Below are positions 27,701 to 35,953 of a stretch of DNA of 64,000 nucleotides, piece after piece. Positions within the stretch are counted from its first letter, which is position 1; every line of letters starts with the position of its first letter. The notes under the pieces were generated by a model. That model was not told the origin of the DNA, did not search any database, and saw only the letters and a program-made list of their open reading frames with translations. The stretch is taken from positions 1-64,000 of the forward strand of contig JASMKH010000002.1 in assembly GCA_030749435.1 (NCBI GenBank), given 5' to 3'. Source of the DNA: Phycisphaerales bacterium. Lineage in GTDB: Bacteria > Planctomycetota > Phycisphaerae > Phycisphaerales > SM1A02. Position numbers and translations under genes: made by a program.

Positions 27701-27811
27701 CTGCAGCGGCGGGGCGAGGTGGTCCATCTCAAGGCGGAGGTGATTGCGGAGGCGGCCCCCTCCATCGGAGACGCCCTGCACCACGCCGTGAGCGTCCATT
27801 CGTGGCGGTAG
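24719..27811 (+). CDS. dnaE2: Error-prone DNA polymerase III alpha-like subunit
   Basis: PHP domain [116 protein letters not shown]. Confidence 0.97.
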   Translation: [1030 protein letters not shown]

Positions 27812-27898
27812 CGAGCCACGCCGATTGCACCGTGGCGGCCCGGCACGCCCCATGTGTTCGGCGTCGAGGTCTCGGCTCGAACCGCGGCCGCACGCACG

Positions 27899-28144
27899 CT
27901 ACAGAACGAAGACGACGAAGAACACGACAAGCACCACCACTGTGATCAGCAGCATCAGTCGCTTGTGAAACTCCATTGCTGCGGGAGGTCGGCGAAGCAC
28001 GCGGCCGCCGATCTGCGAGCCGCACTCCGGACAGAACTCAACCTCATCCCAGACCTCGGCGCCGCAGTCGGGGCACCACCCGGTCTGGTCGGCCTCGTCG
28101 CCAAAGCGATCGAGGTCCTCTGAACTCGGCTGCTCGTCCAACAT
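27899..28144 (-). CDS. Zinc-ribbon membrane protein
   Basis: CPDCGAEVWDEVEFCPECGSQIGG followed by C-terminal TM LMLLITVVVLVVFFVVFVL. Confidence 0.75.
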   Translation of the reverse strand: MLDEQPSSEDLDRFGDEADQTGWCPDCGAEVWDEVEFCPECGSQIGGRVLRRPPAAMEFHKRLMLLITVVVLVVFFVVFVL

Positions 28145-28153
28145 GGGTTCTGG

Positions 28154-29338
28154 TCAGGGGGCCGAGGTTCGAGTGAGGGTGACGGACGAAGGCACTGGCC
28201 GCTGCGGATTCAACGTGAAGCGGCCCGATGAAGTGGGAATTGATCCCTGTTCGATGGGTGCCGGAAACGCAGCACCCTGCAGGAACCGTGTCCATCCCCA
28301 GACCGCCCAACTGTCGAATGCGTCCTTGCCATTGCCTGGAGCGAAAGACCATGCAATCGGGATCGCGCGATTCAGGCGCGGCATGGTGCCGAAGTACTCC
28401 CAGCGGCGGCGAGCGTCGAGGGTGCCGACAGACTGTTCCGAGAGCATCTTCGGATTGAACGGGGTCCAGCCACACTCGGGAAGATAGACCTCGCCCCAGA
28501 CTCCGAACTCGTCGAGACCGCCCCATGCGACATTGCCGATACCAATCACCGGCCGGGCGGGGAAGTCCGCGGCTCGGAGCATGGCGACGCACAGGCATAC
28601 CAGATCTGCAGGAGATCCTTCGCCAGTCGTCGCCGCCTGCTTGGCGCCGACGACGTCGATGCCTCTGAGTTGTCCTTGCTGCCCTCGAGATACGCGGGTC
28701 TGACCAACCTTGAAGTTGGCACACGCGTATTGGATGAGGAGTTTGGCGGCCTGAACAGGCGGAACGCTGCGCACCTGCCCTTGGGTGAGTTCCTGTACCG
28801 CCTTGCTGATGATCGGCGCATCTGACTCGATCAGAACGCTGGGCCGCCGCATGGCGGCGACTTCTGAAGGCCACGAGGCTGGCCAGTCGATCCGCATGGC
28901 CGCCTCGTCATCAAACTTGCTCGACCAGGTTGTCGTGACGGCAGACACAGTGACCTTCAGCGGCCAGATGTTGACCGCAGGGATGGGAACGGTGATGTCT
29001 CCCTCGCCGAGTGGGTCGGGCGGTCCGACGGCCCGCGCTGCATCCATCCGCTGGGCGTCGCGGCCAGCAGCCAATGCAATGCTGATCCCGTCGGAGTCGA
29101 TCGCGCTCCAGGGGCCGGAGAGAATCAGCGGGAGCCTCCATGGATTGGAGCGACCGGATGCGGGTTCGTAGTTGATCGTTGTTTCGAACGAGAATCGGTA
29201 TCGAAGCGGTTCGACCCGTTGCAACGGTCCCTGCGGTTGGAGCACTGTCAATGCTTCGGGGGAGCTCCCGGCAGCCGACGGAGCCGGGGGTGGCAACTGC
29301 GCAGATCCGAGCAGACCGAGGATGATTGAAGCGATCAT
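28154..29338 (-). CDS. Transglutaminase-like domain protein
   Basis: Signal-like N-terminus MIASIILGLLGSAQ; GSPADLVCLCVAMLRAADFPARPVIG; EVYLPECGWTPFNP (Cys-His-Asp-type layout, Cys position partly atypical). Confidence 0.72.
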   Translation of the reverse strand: MIASIILGLLGSAQLPPPAPSAAGSSPEALTVLQPQGPLQRVEPLRYRFSFETTINYEPASGRSNPWRLPLILSGPWSAIDSDGISIALAAGRDAQRMDAARAVGPPDPLGEGDITVPIPAVNIWPLKVTVSAVTTTWSSKFDDEAAMRIDWPASWPSEVAAMRRPSVLIESDAPIISKAVQELTQGQVRSVPPVQAAKLLIQYACANFKVGQTRVSRGQQGQLRGIDVVGAKQAATTGEGSPADLVCLCVAMLRAADFPARPVIGIGNVAWGGLDEFGVWGEVYLPECGWTPFNPKMLSEQSVGTLDARRRWEYFGTMPRLNRAIPIAWSFAPGNGKDAFDSWAVWGWTRFLQGAAFPAPIEQGSIPTSSGRFTLNPQRPVPSSVTLTRTSAP

Positions 29339-30171
29339 GAGAGTGGGCTCTTGAATCCAATGTCCAACACGATTCTCCCGAATGTCCGAAGGAACTCGGC
29401 GAGTGCCAGATTGATGACGATGATCGCCAGGAAGGAGGATACGAAGGACTCGGTCGTGGCGCGGCCGACACCGGCGGCCCCCGGCTTGCAGGTGAATCCC
29501 TTGTAGCAGGCGATCAGCCCGATGCTCAGCCCGAAGAAGACGGCTTTGATCAGACCGGTCGCAGGTTCCCACCAGGTCAGGAACCAGGCGGTGTTGTCCC
29601 AATACTCCCGGGCGGAGACGCCGTGCCATACGACGGTGAAGAGCCATCCGCCGCCAACGCCGAGCAGATCGGAGAAGACGGTGAGGATCGGTGTCATGAC
29701 CATGCATGCGAGTACCCGGGGCACAACGAGTACGGCGATCGGATCGGCGCCCATGGATCGGACCGCGTCGAGTTGCTCGGTGACCCGCATGGTTCCAAGT
29801 TCGGCCGTCATGGCGCCGCCGACCCGGCCAGCGACCATGACTGCAGCGAGCACCGGACCGATCTGCTTGACGACGGACACATTGATGATCATGCCCAATC
29901 GGTTCTCAAGGCCGTAGGCCTGGAACTGCACGAAACTCTCAAGCGCGAGAATCATCCCGATGAAGGCGCCGGTGATGGCGACGACGGGGATGCTCAGAAC
30001 GCCGATGTCGAGGATGAGGGGTGCCAGGACCCGCCACCGCAACCAGCGGCTTGGCTGGGTCGTCGTGGCCCACACCACGTGGCCTGAGAATTGGGTCAAC
30101 TTCCCTGCCGCCTCGAGTGGTTGCTGGAGGCGGCGGGCAGCCGTGGCGATGGGAATACCGGAGGAGGCCAT
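29335..30171 (-). CDS. mlaE: MlaE/YrbE-type ABC transporter permease
   Basis: IPVVAITGAFIGMILALESFVQFQAYGLENRLG, LAAVMVAGRVGGAMTAELGTMRVTEQLDAVRSMGADPIAVLVVPRVLACMVM. Confidence 0.94.
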   Translation of the reverse strand: MASSGIPIATAARRLQQPLEAAGKLTQFSGHVVWATTTQPSRWLRWRVLAPLILDIGVLSIPVVAITGAFIGMILALESFVQFQAYGLENRLGMIINVSVVKQIGPVLAAVMVAGRVGGAMTAELGTMRVTEQLDAVRSMGADPIAVLVVPRVLACMVMTPILTVFSDLLGVGGGWLFTVVWHGVSAREYWDNTAWFLTWWEPATGLIKAVFFGLSIGLIACYKGFTCKPGAAGVGRATTESFVSSFLAIIVINLALAEFLRTFGRIVLDIGFKSPLS

Positions 30172-30197
30172 CGTTCAGGCGTGAACAGCCAGTTCGA

Positions 30198-31028
30198 TCA
30201 CTTCATGGGCTCGTTGTAGGCGTCGCTGTCCGCAGCGTCGACCTCCACGATCGTCTCCGTCTGTGTTGCGGGAACCAGGTAGATCTCGACGCGGCGATTC
30301 TCCGCCGTGCCACCGGGCGCATTGGTGACCAGCGGGTGGAACTCACCGTCACCGGCGACTCGTACCTGTGTGGCGTCGACGCCCGACTTCACGAGCGCGT
30401 TTCGTACGGCAATGGCGCGGTGGACGGACAGATGGAGATTCGTCGGATGTGCCTGACGGGAGTGCGTCACCGGGACATCGTCCGTATGGCCGACCACGAG
30501 CACCTCGAGCGGCACCGCTGAGGGAGACGCGATGATCTGCGCGATGGCGTTGAGTGGTGCATCGCTGCCTGGGCGAAGTTGATCGGAGCCACTGGCGAAG
30601 GTCAGGTCGCTTGAGAACCGGAGCATGCCGCTCTCCGGATCGAAGGAGATGTGATCCGGGTTGCTCGAGGCGATGGTCGCCAGAGCGCTTTCCATGTCCT
30701 CCGGCAGTTGCCCAATCTCGAGTGCCGTGAGGTGGCGGGCGAGGGTGTCATTGCGCTGGGCAAGCATGTCCCAGCGGTTGTTCAGGTCGTCGTACTCGCC
30801 CTGAAGGCGGTCGATCTCCTGCCGGGACTGGTCCAGTTCCTGATTTCGACGGACAAGCGTCTGCTCGATTTCAGCGCGACCTCGCTCGGCATCGCTGAGT
30901 TGCTGCACGAGCGAGCGGTTGACGTTCTGCAGGGCTTCGTACTTTCGGCTGTTCTGTTCGCCGCACCCGATGGTGGTGAGCATGGTGGCGGTGAGCAGGC
31001 CGAGCGTCAGGCGGTGGAACATGGACAA
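30198..31028 (-). CDS. OmpA-family lipoprotein with coiled coil
   Basis: Lipobox MLTTIGC, coiled coil, FSSDLTFASGSDQLRPGSDAPLNAIAQII, VVGHTDDVPV, GDGEFHPLVTNAPGGTAENRRVEIYL. Confidence 0.88.
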   Translation of the reverse strand: MSMFHRLTLGLLTATMLTTIGCGEQNSRKYEALQNVNRSLVQQLSDAERGRAEIEQTLVRRNQELDQSRQEIDRLQGEYDDLNNRWDMLAQRNDTLARHLTALEIGQLPEDMESALATIASSNPDHISFDPESGMLRFSSDLTFASGSDQLRPGSDAPLNAIAQIIASPSAVPLEVLVVGHTDDVPVTHSRQAHPTNLHLSVHRAIAVRNALVKSGVDATQVRVAGDGEFHPLVTNAPGGTAENRRVEIYLVPATQTETIVEVDAADSDAYNEPMK

Positions 31029-31056
31029 CCCTCCAAAGGCGTGATCGTGCTAGGCT

Positions 31057-31098
31057 CTCTCGGGCACCCGGGCGGTCGCGCGGGTGACTTCCCGAGAG
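31057..31098. other. Two-tier inverted repeat between divergent ompA-like and amidohydrolase genes
   Basis: CTCTCGGG-CACCCG-ggcggtcgcg-CGGGTG-actt-CCCGAGAG; no U-tract on either strand. Confidence 0.75.
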
Positions 31099-31152
31099 GG
31101 CAGACGTCAGTGTATCGACCGTCCCGGCAGCAGGTTGGAGTAACCGATCGAC

Positions 31153-32442
31153 ATGACGGCAACCTGTGGAGAACCTGTCCACAAGCGCCGGCTGATCCGC
31201 GCAGGTGGTCTTCTTGACGCCGCCGGGACGGAGGTGGCGCCGGGAGTCGTGCTGGTCGAGTCCGATCGCGTGGCGGCCGCAGGTACGCCGGAGTCAATCG
31301 GATCCGTCCCTGACGCCGAGATCGTTGATCGCACCGGGGAACTGCTGGTGCCCGGCCTGGTCAATGCGCACTGCCACCTCGACCTGAGCGGCCCGGGTCC
31401 GTGGCCACCGGCTGGGGGGGACTATCGAGGGTGGGTCGGTCGGGTCCGATCGCTCCGCGCCGAGGCGTCTGAGGCGCAGGTTCGCCGGGCCGTCCGCCGC
31501 GGGATTGCGTTGTCGCTGGCCGGTGGGACCTCGTGCATTGGCGACATCGCCGGGGAGCCGCCTGCAGCCTCGATCGAGGAACTGCGTCGCAGCCCGCTGC
31601 AGGGGACGGCATTTGTCGAGTGCTTCGGCATCGGCAGTGGCCAGCCATCCAGCATTGAGCGGATGCTCGGGCAACTCTCGGGGTGCCCCGCGGACGAGGC
31701 CGGAGTTCGCGTTGGGGTGTCGCCCCACGCGCCATACTCATGTGGTCCCGACGTCTTCGCGGCCGCCGCATCAACGGGGCGGCAGTTGAGTACCCACCTC
31801 GCGGAGACCAAGGGCGAAGCGGACCTGTTGTTGCTTGGATCCGGCCCGCTCCGAGAAATGCTCGAGAAGGACATCGGCGTCTGGAACGAAGGTGTGCGGA
31901 TCCCGTGGGGAACTGAGACGGGGATGCCACGGGCCGCCTCACCGGTTGCGAGGGTCGTGGCGGCGATGTCGGGAACGGGAGCGCTCTGCGCCCACATGAA
32001 CTACCTCGGGCACGATGACGTCGACTGCTGCGTAGCGGCCGGCATTCGCCTCGTGTACTGCCCTCGGGCGAGCGCTTCATTCGGCCACGCGCCCCCAGCG
32101 GTCGACCCGCATCCCTGGCTGGCGCTGCGGGAGGCTGGCCTCACCGTGTGTCTGGGGACCGACTCACTCCTCTGCCTTGACACACCCGAGCGAATCAGCG
32201 TGCTTGACGACATGCGGCTGCTGTATCGTCGTGATGGTGTGGATCCGATGATCCTGCTTGAAATGGCAACGATTGCTGGTGCAGACGCTTTGGAGATCCC
32301 TCGCGCTGCTGTTTCACTGGGCCCTTCAGTGGCAGGCCTCGTGGCTGTGAGATCCAGCGCCACAACGCCTGTGGGGATGCTCGCCAATGCACTTGCCCAC
32401 GATGGGCCTCCATCGTGGGCGGTGCAGCCAACTTCCCTTTGA
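31153..32442 (+). CDS. Amidohydrolase-family metal-dependent deaminase/hydrolase
   Basis: LLVPGLVNAHCHLDL, VGVSPHAPYSCGPDVF, LSTHLAETKGEADLL, CLGTDSLLCLDTPERISVLDDMRLLYR. Confidence 0.85.
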   Translation: MTATCGEPVHKRRLIRAGGLLDAAGTEVAPGVVLVESDRVAAAGTPESIGSVPDAEIVDRTGELLVPGLVNAHCHLDLSGPGPWPPAGGDYRGWVGRVRSLRAEASEAQVRRAVRRGIALSLAGGTSCIGDIAGEPPAASIEELRRSPLQGTAFVECFGIGSGQPSSIERMLGQLSGCPADEAGVRVGVSPHAPYSCGPDVFAAAASTGRQLSTHLAETKGEADLLLLGSGPLREMLEKDIGVWNEGVRIPWGTETGMPRAASPVARVVAAMSGTGALCAHMNYLGHDDVDCCVAAGIRLVYCPRASASFGHAPPAVDPHPWLALREAGLTVCLGTDSLLCLDTPERISVLDDMRLLYRRDGVDPMILLEMATIAGADALEIPRAAVSLGPSVAGLVAVRSSATTPVGMLANALAHDGPPSWAVQPTSL

Positions 32443-32551
32443 GCAGCACACACATCGGATGAATACGCATAACTGTCTTCGTCGAGGCCGTGAACTCCCG
32501 CACTGGGGGCTCGAAACGGGATCAATGTATGAATGCAGAGGAACTCAACCG

Positions 32552-33934
32552 ATGAAAATCCCCCACAGATCGCTGAATGCAGGGTTCATCACCGTACTGG
32601 CGTTGGCCGCTGGGGGCATGACGAATCCAGCCTACGCAGCTCCTGGGGGTGATCATGGGGATAGCCCAGCTCCTGGTGGGATTCCGTCATCCGGCCTAGA
32701 CGCTGAAGTAGTGATCTACGAGTGGGGGTCCTCTGCCCGGGTTGTGATGGGCACCTATTCAACGATTCAGGCTGCGGTCGATGCCAGCAGCGAGATTTCG
32801 TTTTCGCATGTCGAGTTGGGTGATGGGGTGTATCGCGAGAATGTCGTGGTGATGACGGACAGTAGTTCCGCCAACGGCGTCTCAATTCAGGCAGCTCCTG
32901 GGTGTTCTCCTGTGTGGCGACAGGCCACTGCGTTTGGTCCTGGGCCGATTCTCACGTTGGATTCGTCTGCTGATCTCGATGGTGGTGACGTGTTGGTCGA
33001 TATCAGGAACATCCAGTTTTCTACAGCCGAACCAGATCCTACGGATCCACTTGGTTCACTGATCTGGCCAACAGACGGGGCAGCCATTGTGGCTGAGGCT
33101 GACAGCACAGGGGTTCTCGGTGGGTATGAAACAGCTGACTTCCTGATCTGGATTGATGATTGTGAGTTCCTCAACTGTCGTGCTGGACAGGCCTCTTCTG
33201 GGGAGTCCCGTGATGGCGGCGCTATTCGAGTGCAAGGCGTTGAGTTGGACATCGTGAATTGCAGATTTGACGGATGCCACGCAACGAATGCTGGTTCGAT
33301 TTCTGCGTCCAGCAGTCTGGTTGAGATTGATAATTGTGATTTCACCAACGGTGTGGCGTCAGCAAATGGCGGTGTGATTCAGGCCGTCGATTGCGAGATC
33401 CAAATCTACGAATCTCGGCTGTCTGCCAATACAGCGGCCTACCACGGGGGTGCCATTCTCGTGGAGGGCAGTAGTTTGGATTTGGCTCACTGCAGTCTCC
33501 GAAACAACGCAGCCTTCGCGGGGGGAGGCGGTGCTGTGTATGTGCGTGAGGCGACTGTGCCTCCACCATACGGCTTTACGCCGGGGTCCGAGATTAGCGA
33601 TTGTCGGTTTGTAGACAACAGCGGTCCTACGCAGCCGCACATCATGCTTGAAGGCATGCTTGAGGTCAGGATGTACAGCACGCATATCTGTCCACAACCA
33701 AGTGCACCAGAGAGTTGGGTCACGTATACGGGGTACGAGCCTACTGTGGAGACTGTGTGTGCGGATGACATTGCGGATATCAACTGCGATGGAGCGAGTG
33801 ATGCAGCAGACCTTCTCTTGGTGCTGAGCCACTGGGGGAGCCGGAGCCACTGGGCGCTTCCAGATGTGACTGATGATGGCCAGGTCGATGTCTATGACCT
33901 GCTGCAGGTCTTGAGCGGCATGGCATCCGGATGA
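32552..33934 (+). CDS. Secreted right-handed beta-helix protein with dockerin-like C-terminus
   Basis: Signal peptide; repeated beta-helix rungs (IWIDDCEFLNCRA, LDIVNCRFDGCHATN, VEIDNCDFTNGVA, LDLAHCSLRNNAAF); C-terminal DINCDGASDAADLLLVLSHWG...DVTDDGQVDVYDLLQVLSG. Confidence 0.8.
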   Translation: MKIPHRSLNAGFITVLALAAGGMTNPAYAAPGGDHGDSPAPGGIPSSGLDAEVVIYEWGSSARVVMGTYSTIQAAVDASSEISFSHVELGDGVYRENVVVMTDSSSANGVSIQAAPGCSPVWRQATAFGPGPILTLDSSADLDGGDVLVDIRNIQFSTAEPDPTDPLGSLIWPTDGAAIVAEADSTGVLGGYETADFLIWIDDCEFLNCRAGQASSGESRDGGAIRVQGVELDIVNCRFDGCHATNAGSISASSSLVEIDNCDFTNGVASANGGVIQAVDCEIQIYESRLSANTAAYHGGAILVEGSSLDLAHCSLRNNAAFAGGGGAVYVREATVPPPYGFTPGSEISDCRFVDNSGPTQPHIMLEGMLEVRMYSTHICPQPSAPESWVTYTGYEPTVETVCADDIADINCDGASDAADLLLVLSHWGSRSHWALPDVTDDGQVDVYDLLQVLSGMASG

Positions 33935-34207
33935 CGCCCCCACATGGACGCCGCTTGCGTTGAGTGCGCTCGCCCCGCAGGTGCCATGGGGCTGCCTTCA
34001 GCAGCCATTCCTGGTGCCTCCAGATCGTTTCGTGGAGCGTGCTGGCCTGCCTCAAATCGGAGTCAAATCCGCTCAAAGAGGCCTCAGTGGTGTCGTGATG
34101 CCCTCAGATTGGGAAACTTGTCACGGCTCTTCTCGAGAACGCCCGATATCATCGTGACCTCGGTCGGGCATCCACAGGAGGTGGTGCGGCGGCTGAGAGG
34201 ATCCCCA

Positions 34208-34627
34208 ATGCCCATGAGCGACACATTTACGAACGATCATATTCGCCACTTTCTCGACATCGGTCCCTACCCGCTCGAGGCCTTTGAGTTCGTCCGGGAG
34301 GGGCTCTCCTACACCGCCAGCCAGGTACATCTGGAGGCCGGTGACCCGTACAACCTGGACCGGCATGTGTCCGGGCAGGAACTGTGCCTCGGGCTGCGGG
34401 ACTTCGCCATCCAGCGGTACGGATTGATGGCCCGCACCGTGCTGGAGTGCTGGCGTGTGCACCGTACCGAGGACTTCGGCCGAATCGTCTACGCGATGAT
34501 TCAAGCCGGCTTCTTCGCGGAGCAACCCGACGACACCATCGACGACTTCGTCAACGTCTTTGACTTCCGTGAAGCGTTCGACCCGAGAGATATCGAGTCG
34601 CGGATTGGAACGCCGCAACCCGGCTGA
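34208..34627 (+). CDS. Minf_1886-family protein
   Basis: YPLEAFEFVREGLSYTASQVH and ELCLGLRDFAIQRYGLMARTVLECWRVHRTEDFGRIVYAMIQAGFF match the recalled pattern of this uncharacterised family. Confidence 0.75.
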   Translation: MPMSDTFTNDHIRHFLDIGPYPLEAFEFVREGLSYTASQVHLEAGDPYNLDRHVSGQELCLGLRDFAIQRYGLMARTVLECWRVHRTEDFGRIVYAMIQAGFFAEQPDDTIDDFVNVFDFREAFDPRDIESRIGTPQPG

Positions 34628-34655
34628 TTCGCCCTTGTGACAGAGGAGATGTCGC

Positions 34656-35942
34656 ATGAGCCAGGGAAGGCCACCGCGACCTGCACGAGACCTTCACCTT
34701 TGGGAGATTCGAGGCATCCGCGATGTGCTCGCGGCCCTCGTTATCGGGGTTCTGTTCTGGCTGGGGTACGCCATGCGGGACGTGACCGTTCCGCTTCTGG
34801 TGGCGCTCCTGCTTGCCTACCTGTTTGAGCCGATCATCGCGTGGATGTCCAGAACCAGGTGGATTCCATTCGGCCGGATCGGCGGTGTCTCGCTGCTGCT
34901 GACGGCGATCACGCTGGTGCTCGTCATCGGACTGGGGCTGCTGGTTCCGCGGGTCGTGTCCCAGGCCGCTGGTGTCGTGCATGATGTGCAGAGTGGGTTG
35001 GTTCGAACCCGACTGACACGCCTCGTCGACGAGTATGTGCCCCCGGAGTATCAGGGAAGCGTGATGGAAGTCATCATGTTCCTTCCGGAGTCGACGGAGG
35101 ATCCGCAGCCGGCGCAGGCGAAGGCAGCGAAACCTGCAACTGAGCCCGCCGAGACGGACAGCGGCGGTGATGTGAAGGTCGCCTCGGCGGCGACGGCTGT
35201 GTTGGGCGCGGCCTCCGACGCTGCCCAACGCCAATCGATTGATCTGCTCGGTATCGCCGGGACAACTGGCCGCGTGGCGTGGGCGGTCGTCGGTCAGGCG
35301 ATCGCGGTCGGGATGCTCGCATTCCTCATTCCGTTCTACTTCTTCTTCTTCAGCCTGCACTGGCCGCGGATCGTCGAGTTCTGCTCCGGCATGCTCCCCG
35401 AGGCGCACCGGCCGACGCTTGTGCCGCTTCTGGCGAGGATGGACGGCGCCGTGGCCGGATTCGTCCGCGGCCGCATTGTCATCGCCCTGATCATGGCGGT
35501 GCTGTATGCCGTGGGGTGGGCCTTCGTGGGCGTTCCCTACGCCATCCTGCTCTCGATCATCATCGGCGCCTTCGGCCTGGTGCCGTTCCTCGGGTTGGTG
35601 GGCATTCCCGTCGCCATCCTGCTGCTAGCCGTGGCGGAACTGGACCTCCCCGAGGCGCAGCGCATGGCATGGTGGGGGGTGCTTCTGTGGCCGACCGTCG
35701 TCTTCGCCATCGTCAACGCGCTCGACGGCTGGGTGCTCACGCCGCTGATCGCAGGCAAGGCGACGAACCTCGACCCGGTGACGATTTTCGTGGCGGTGCT
35801 CGCTGGCGGTTCGGTCATGGGCGCCTACGGCATGCTGCTGGCGATCCCGATCGCCGCCTGTGTGAAGATCCTGCTCTCGGATCTCGTCATTCCGAAGTTG
35901 CGAGAACTCACCCTCAGGCCGAGGGCTGACACCACAACCTAG
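34656..35942 (+). CDS. AI-2E/PerM-family transporter
   Basis: RDVTVPLLVALLLAYLFEPIIAWMSR, PFYFFFFSLHWPRI, GVPYAILLSIIIGAFGLVPFLG, MLLAIPIAACVKILL. Confidence 0.88.
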   Translation: MSQGRPPRPARDLHLWEIRGIRDVLAALVIGVLFWLGYAMRDVTVPLLVALLLAYLFEPIIAWMSRTRWIPFGRIGGVSLLLTAITLVLVIGLGLLVPRVVSQAAGVVHDVQSGLVRTRLTRLVDEYVPPEYQGSVMEVIMFLPESTEDPQPAQAKAAKPATEPAETDSGGDVKVASAATAVLGAASDAAQRQSIDLLGIAGTTGRVAWAVVGQAIAVGMLAFLIPFYFFFFSLHWPRIVEFCSGMLPEAHRPTLVPLLARMDGAVAGFVRGRIVIALIMAVLYAVGWAFVGVPYAILLSIIIGAFGLVPFLGLVGIPVAILLLAVAELDLPEAQRMAWWGVLLWPTVVFAIVNALDGWVLTPLIAGKATNLDPVTIFVAVLAGGSVMGAYGMLLAIPIAACVKILLSDLVIPKLRELTLRPRADTTT

Positions 35943-35953
35943 GCCGGTGGTCG

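Noticed and set aside
27812-27898. Possible hairpin terminator (CGTGGC...GCCACG) at the end of dnaE2
   Set aside because: Stem is short with an 8-nt loop, overlaps the dnaE2 stop region, and has no U-tract.
31165-31183. TGTGGA-gaacctg-TCCACA inverted repeat resembling DnaA boxes
   Set aside because: It lies inside the amidohydrolase coding start, matches the DnaA box consensus only loosely, and there is no AT-rich region, dnaA or dnaN nearby.
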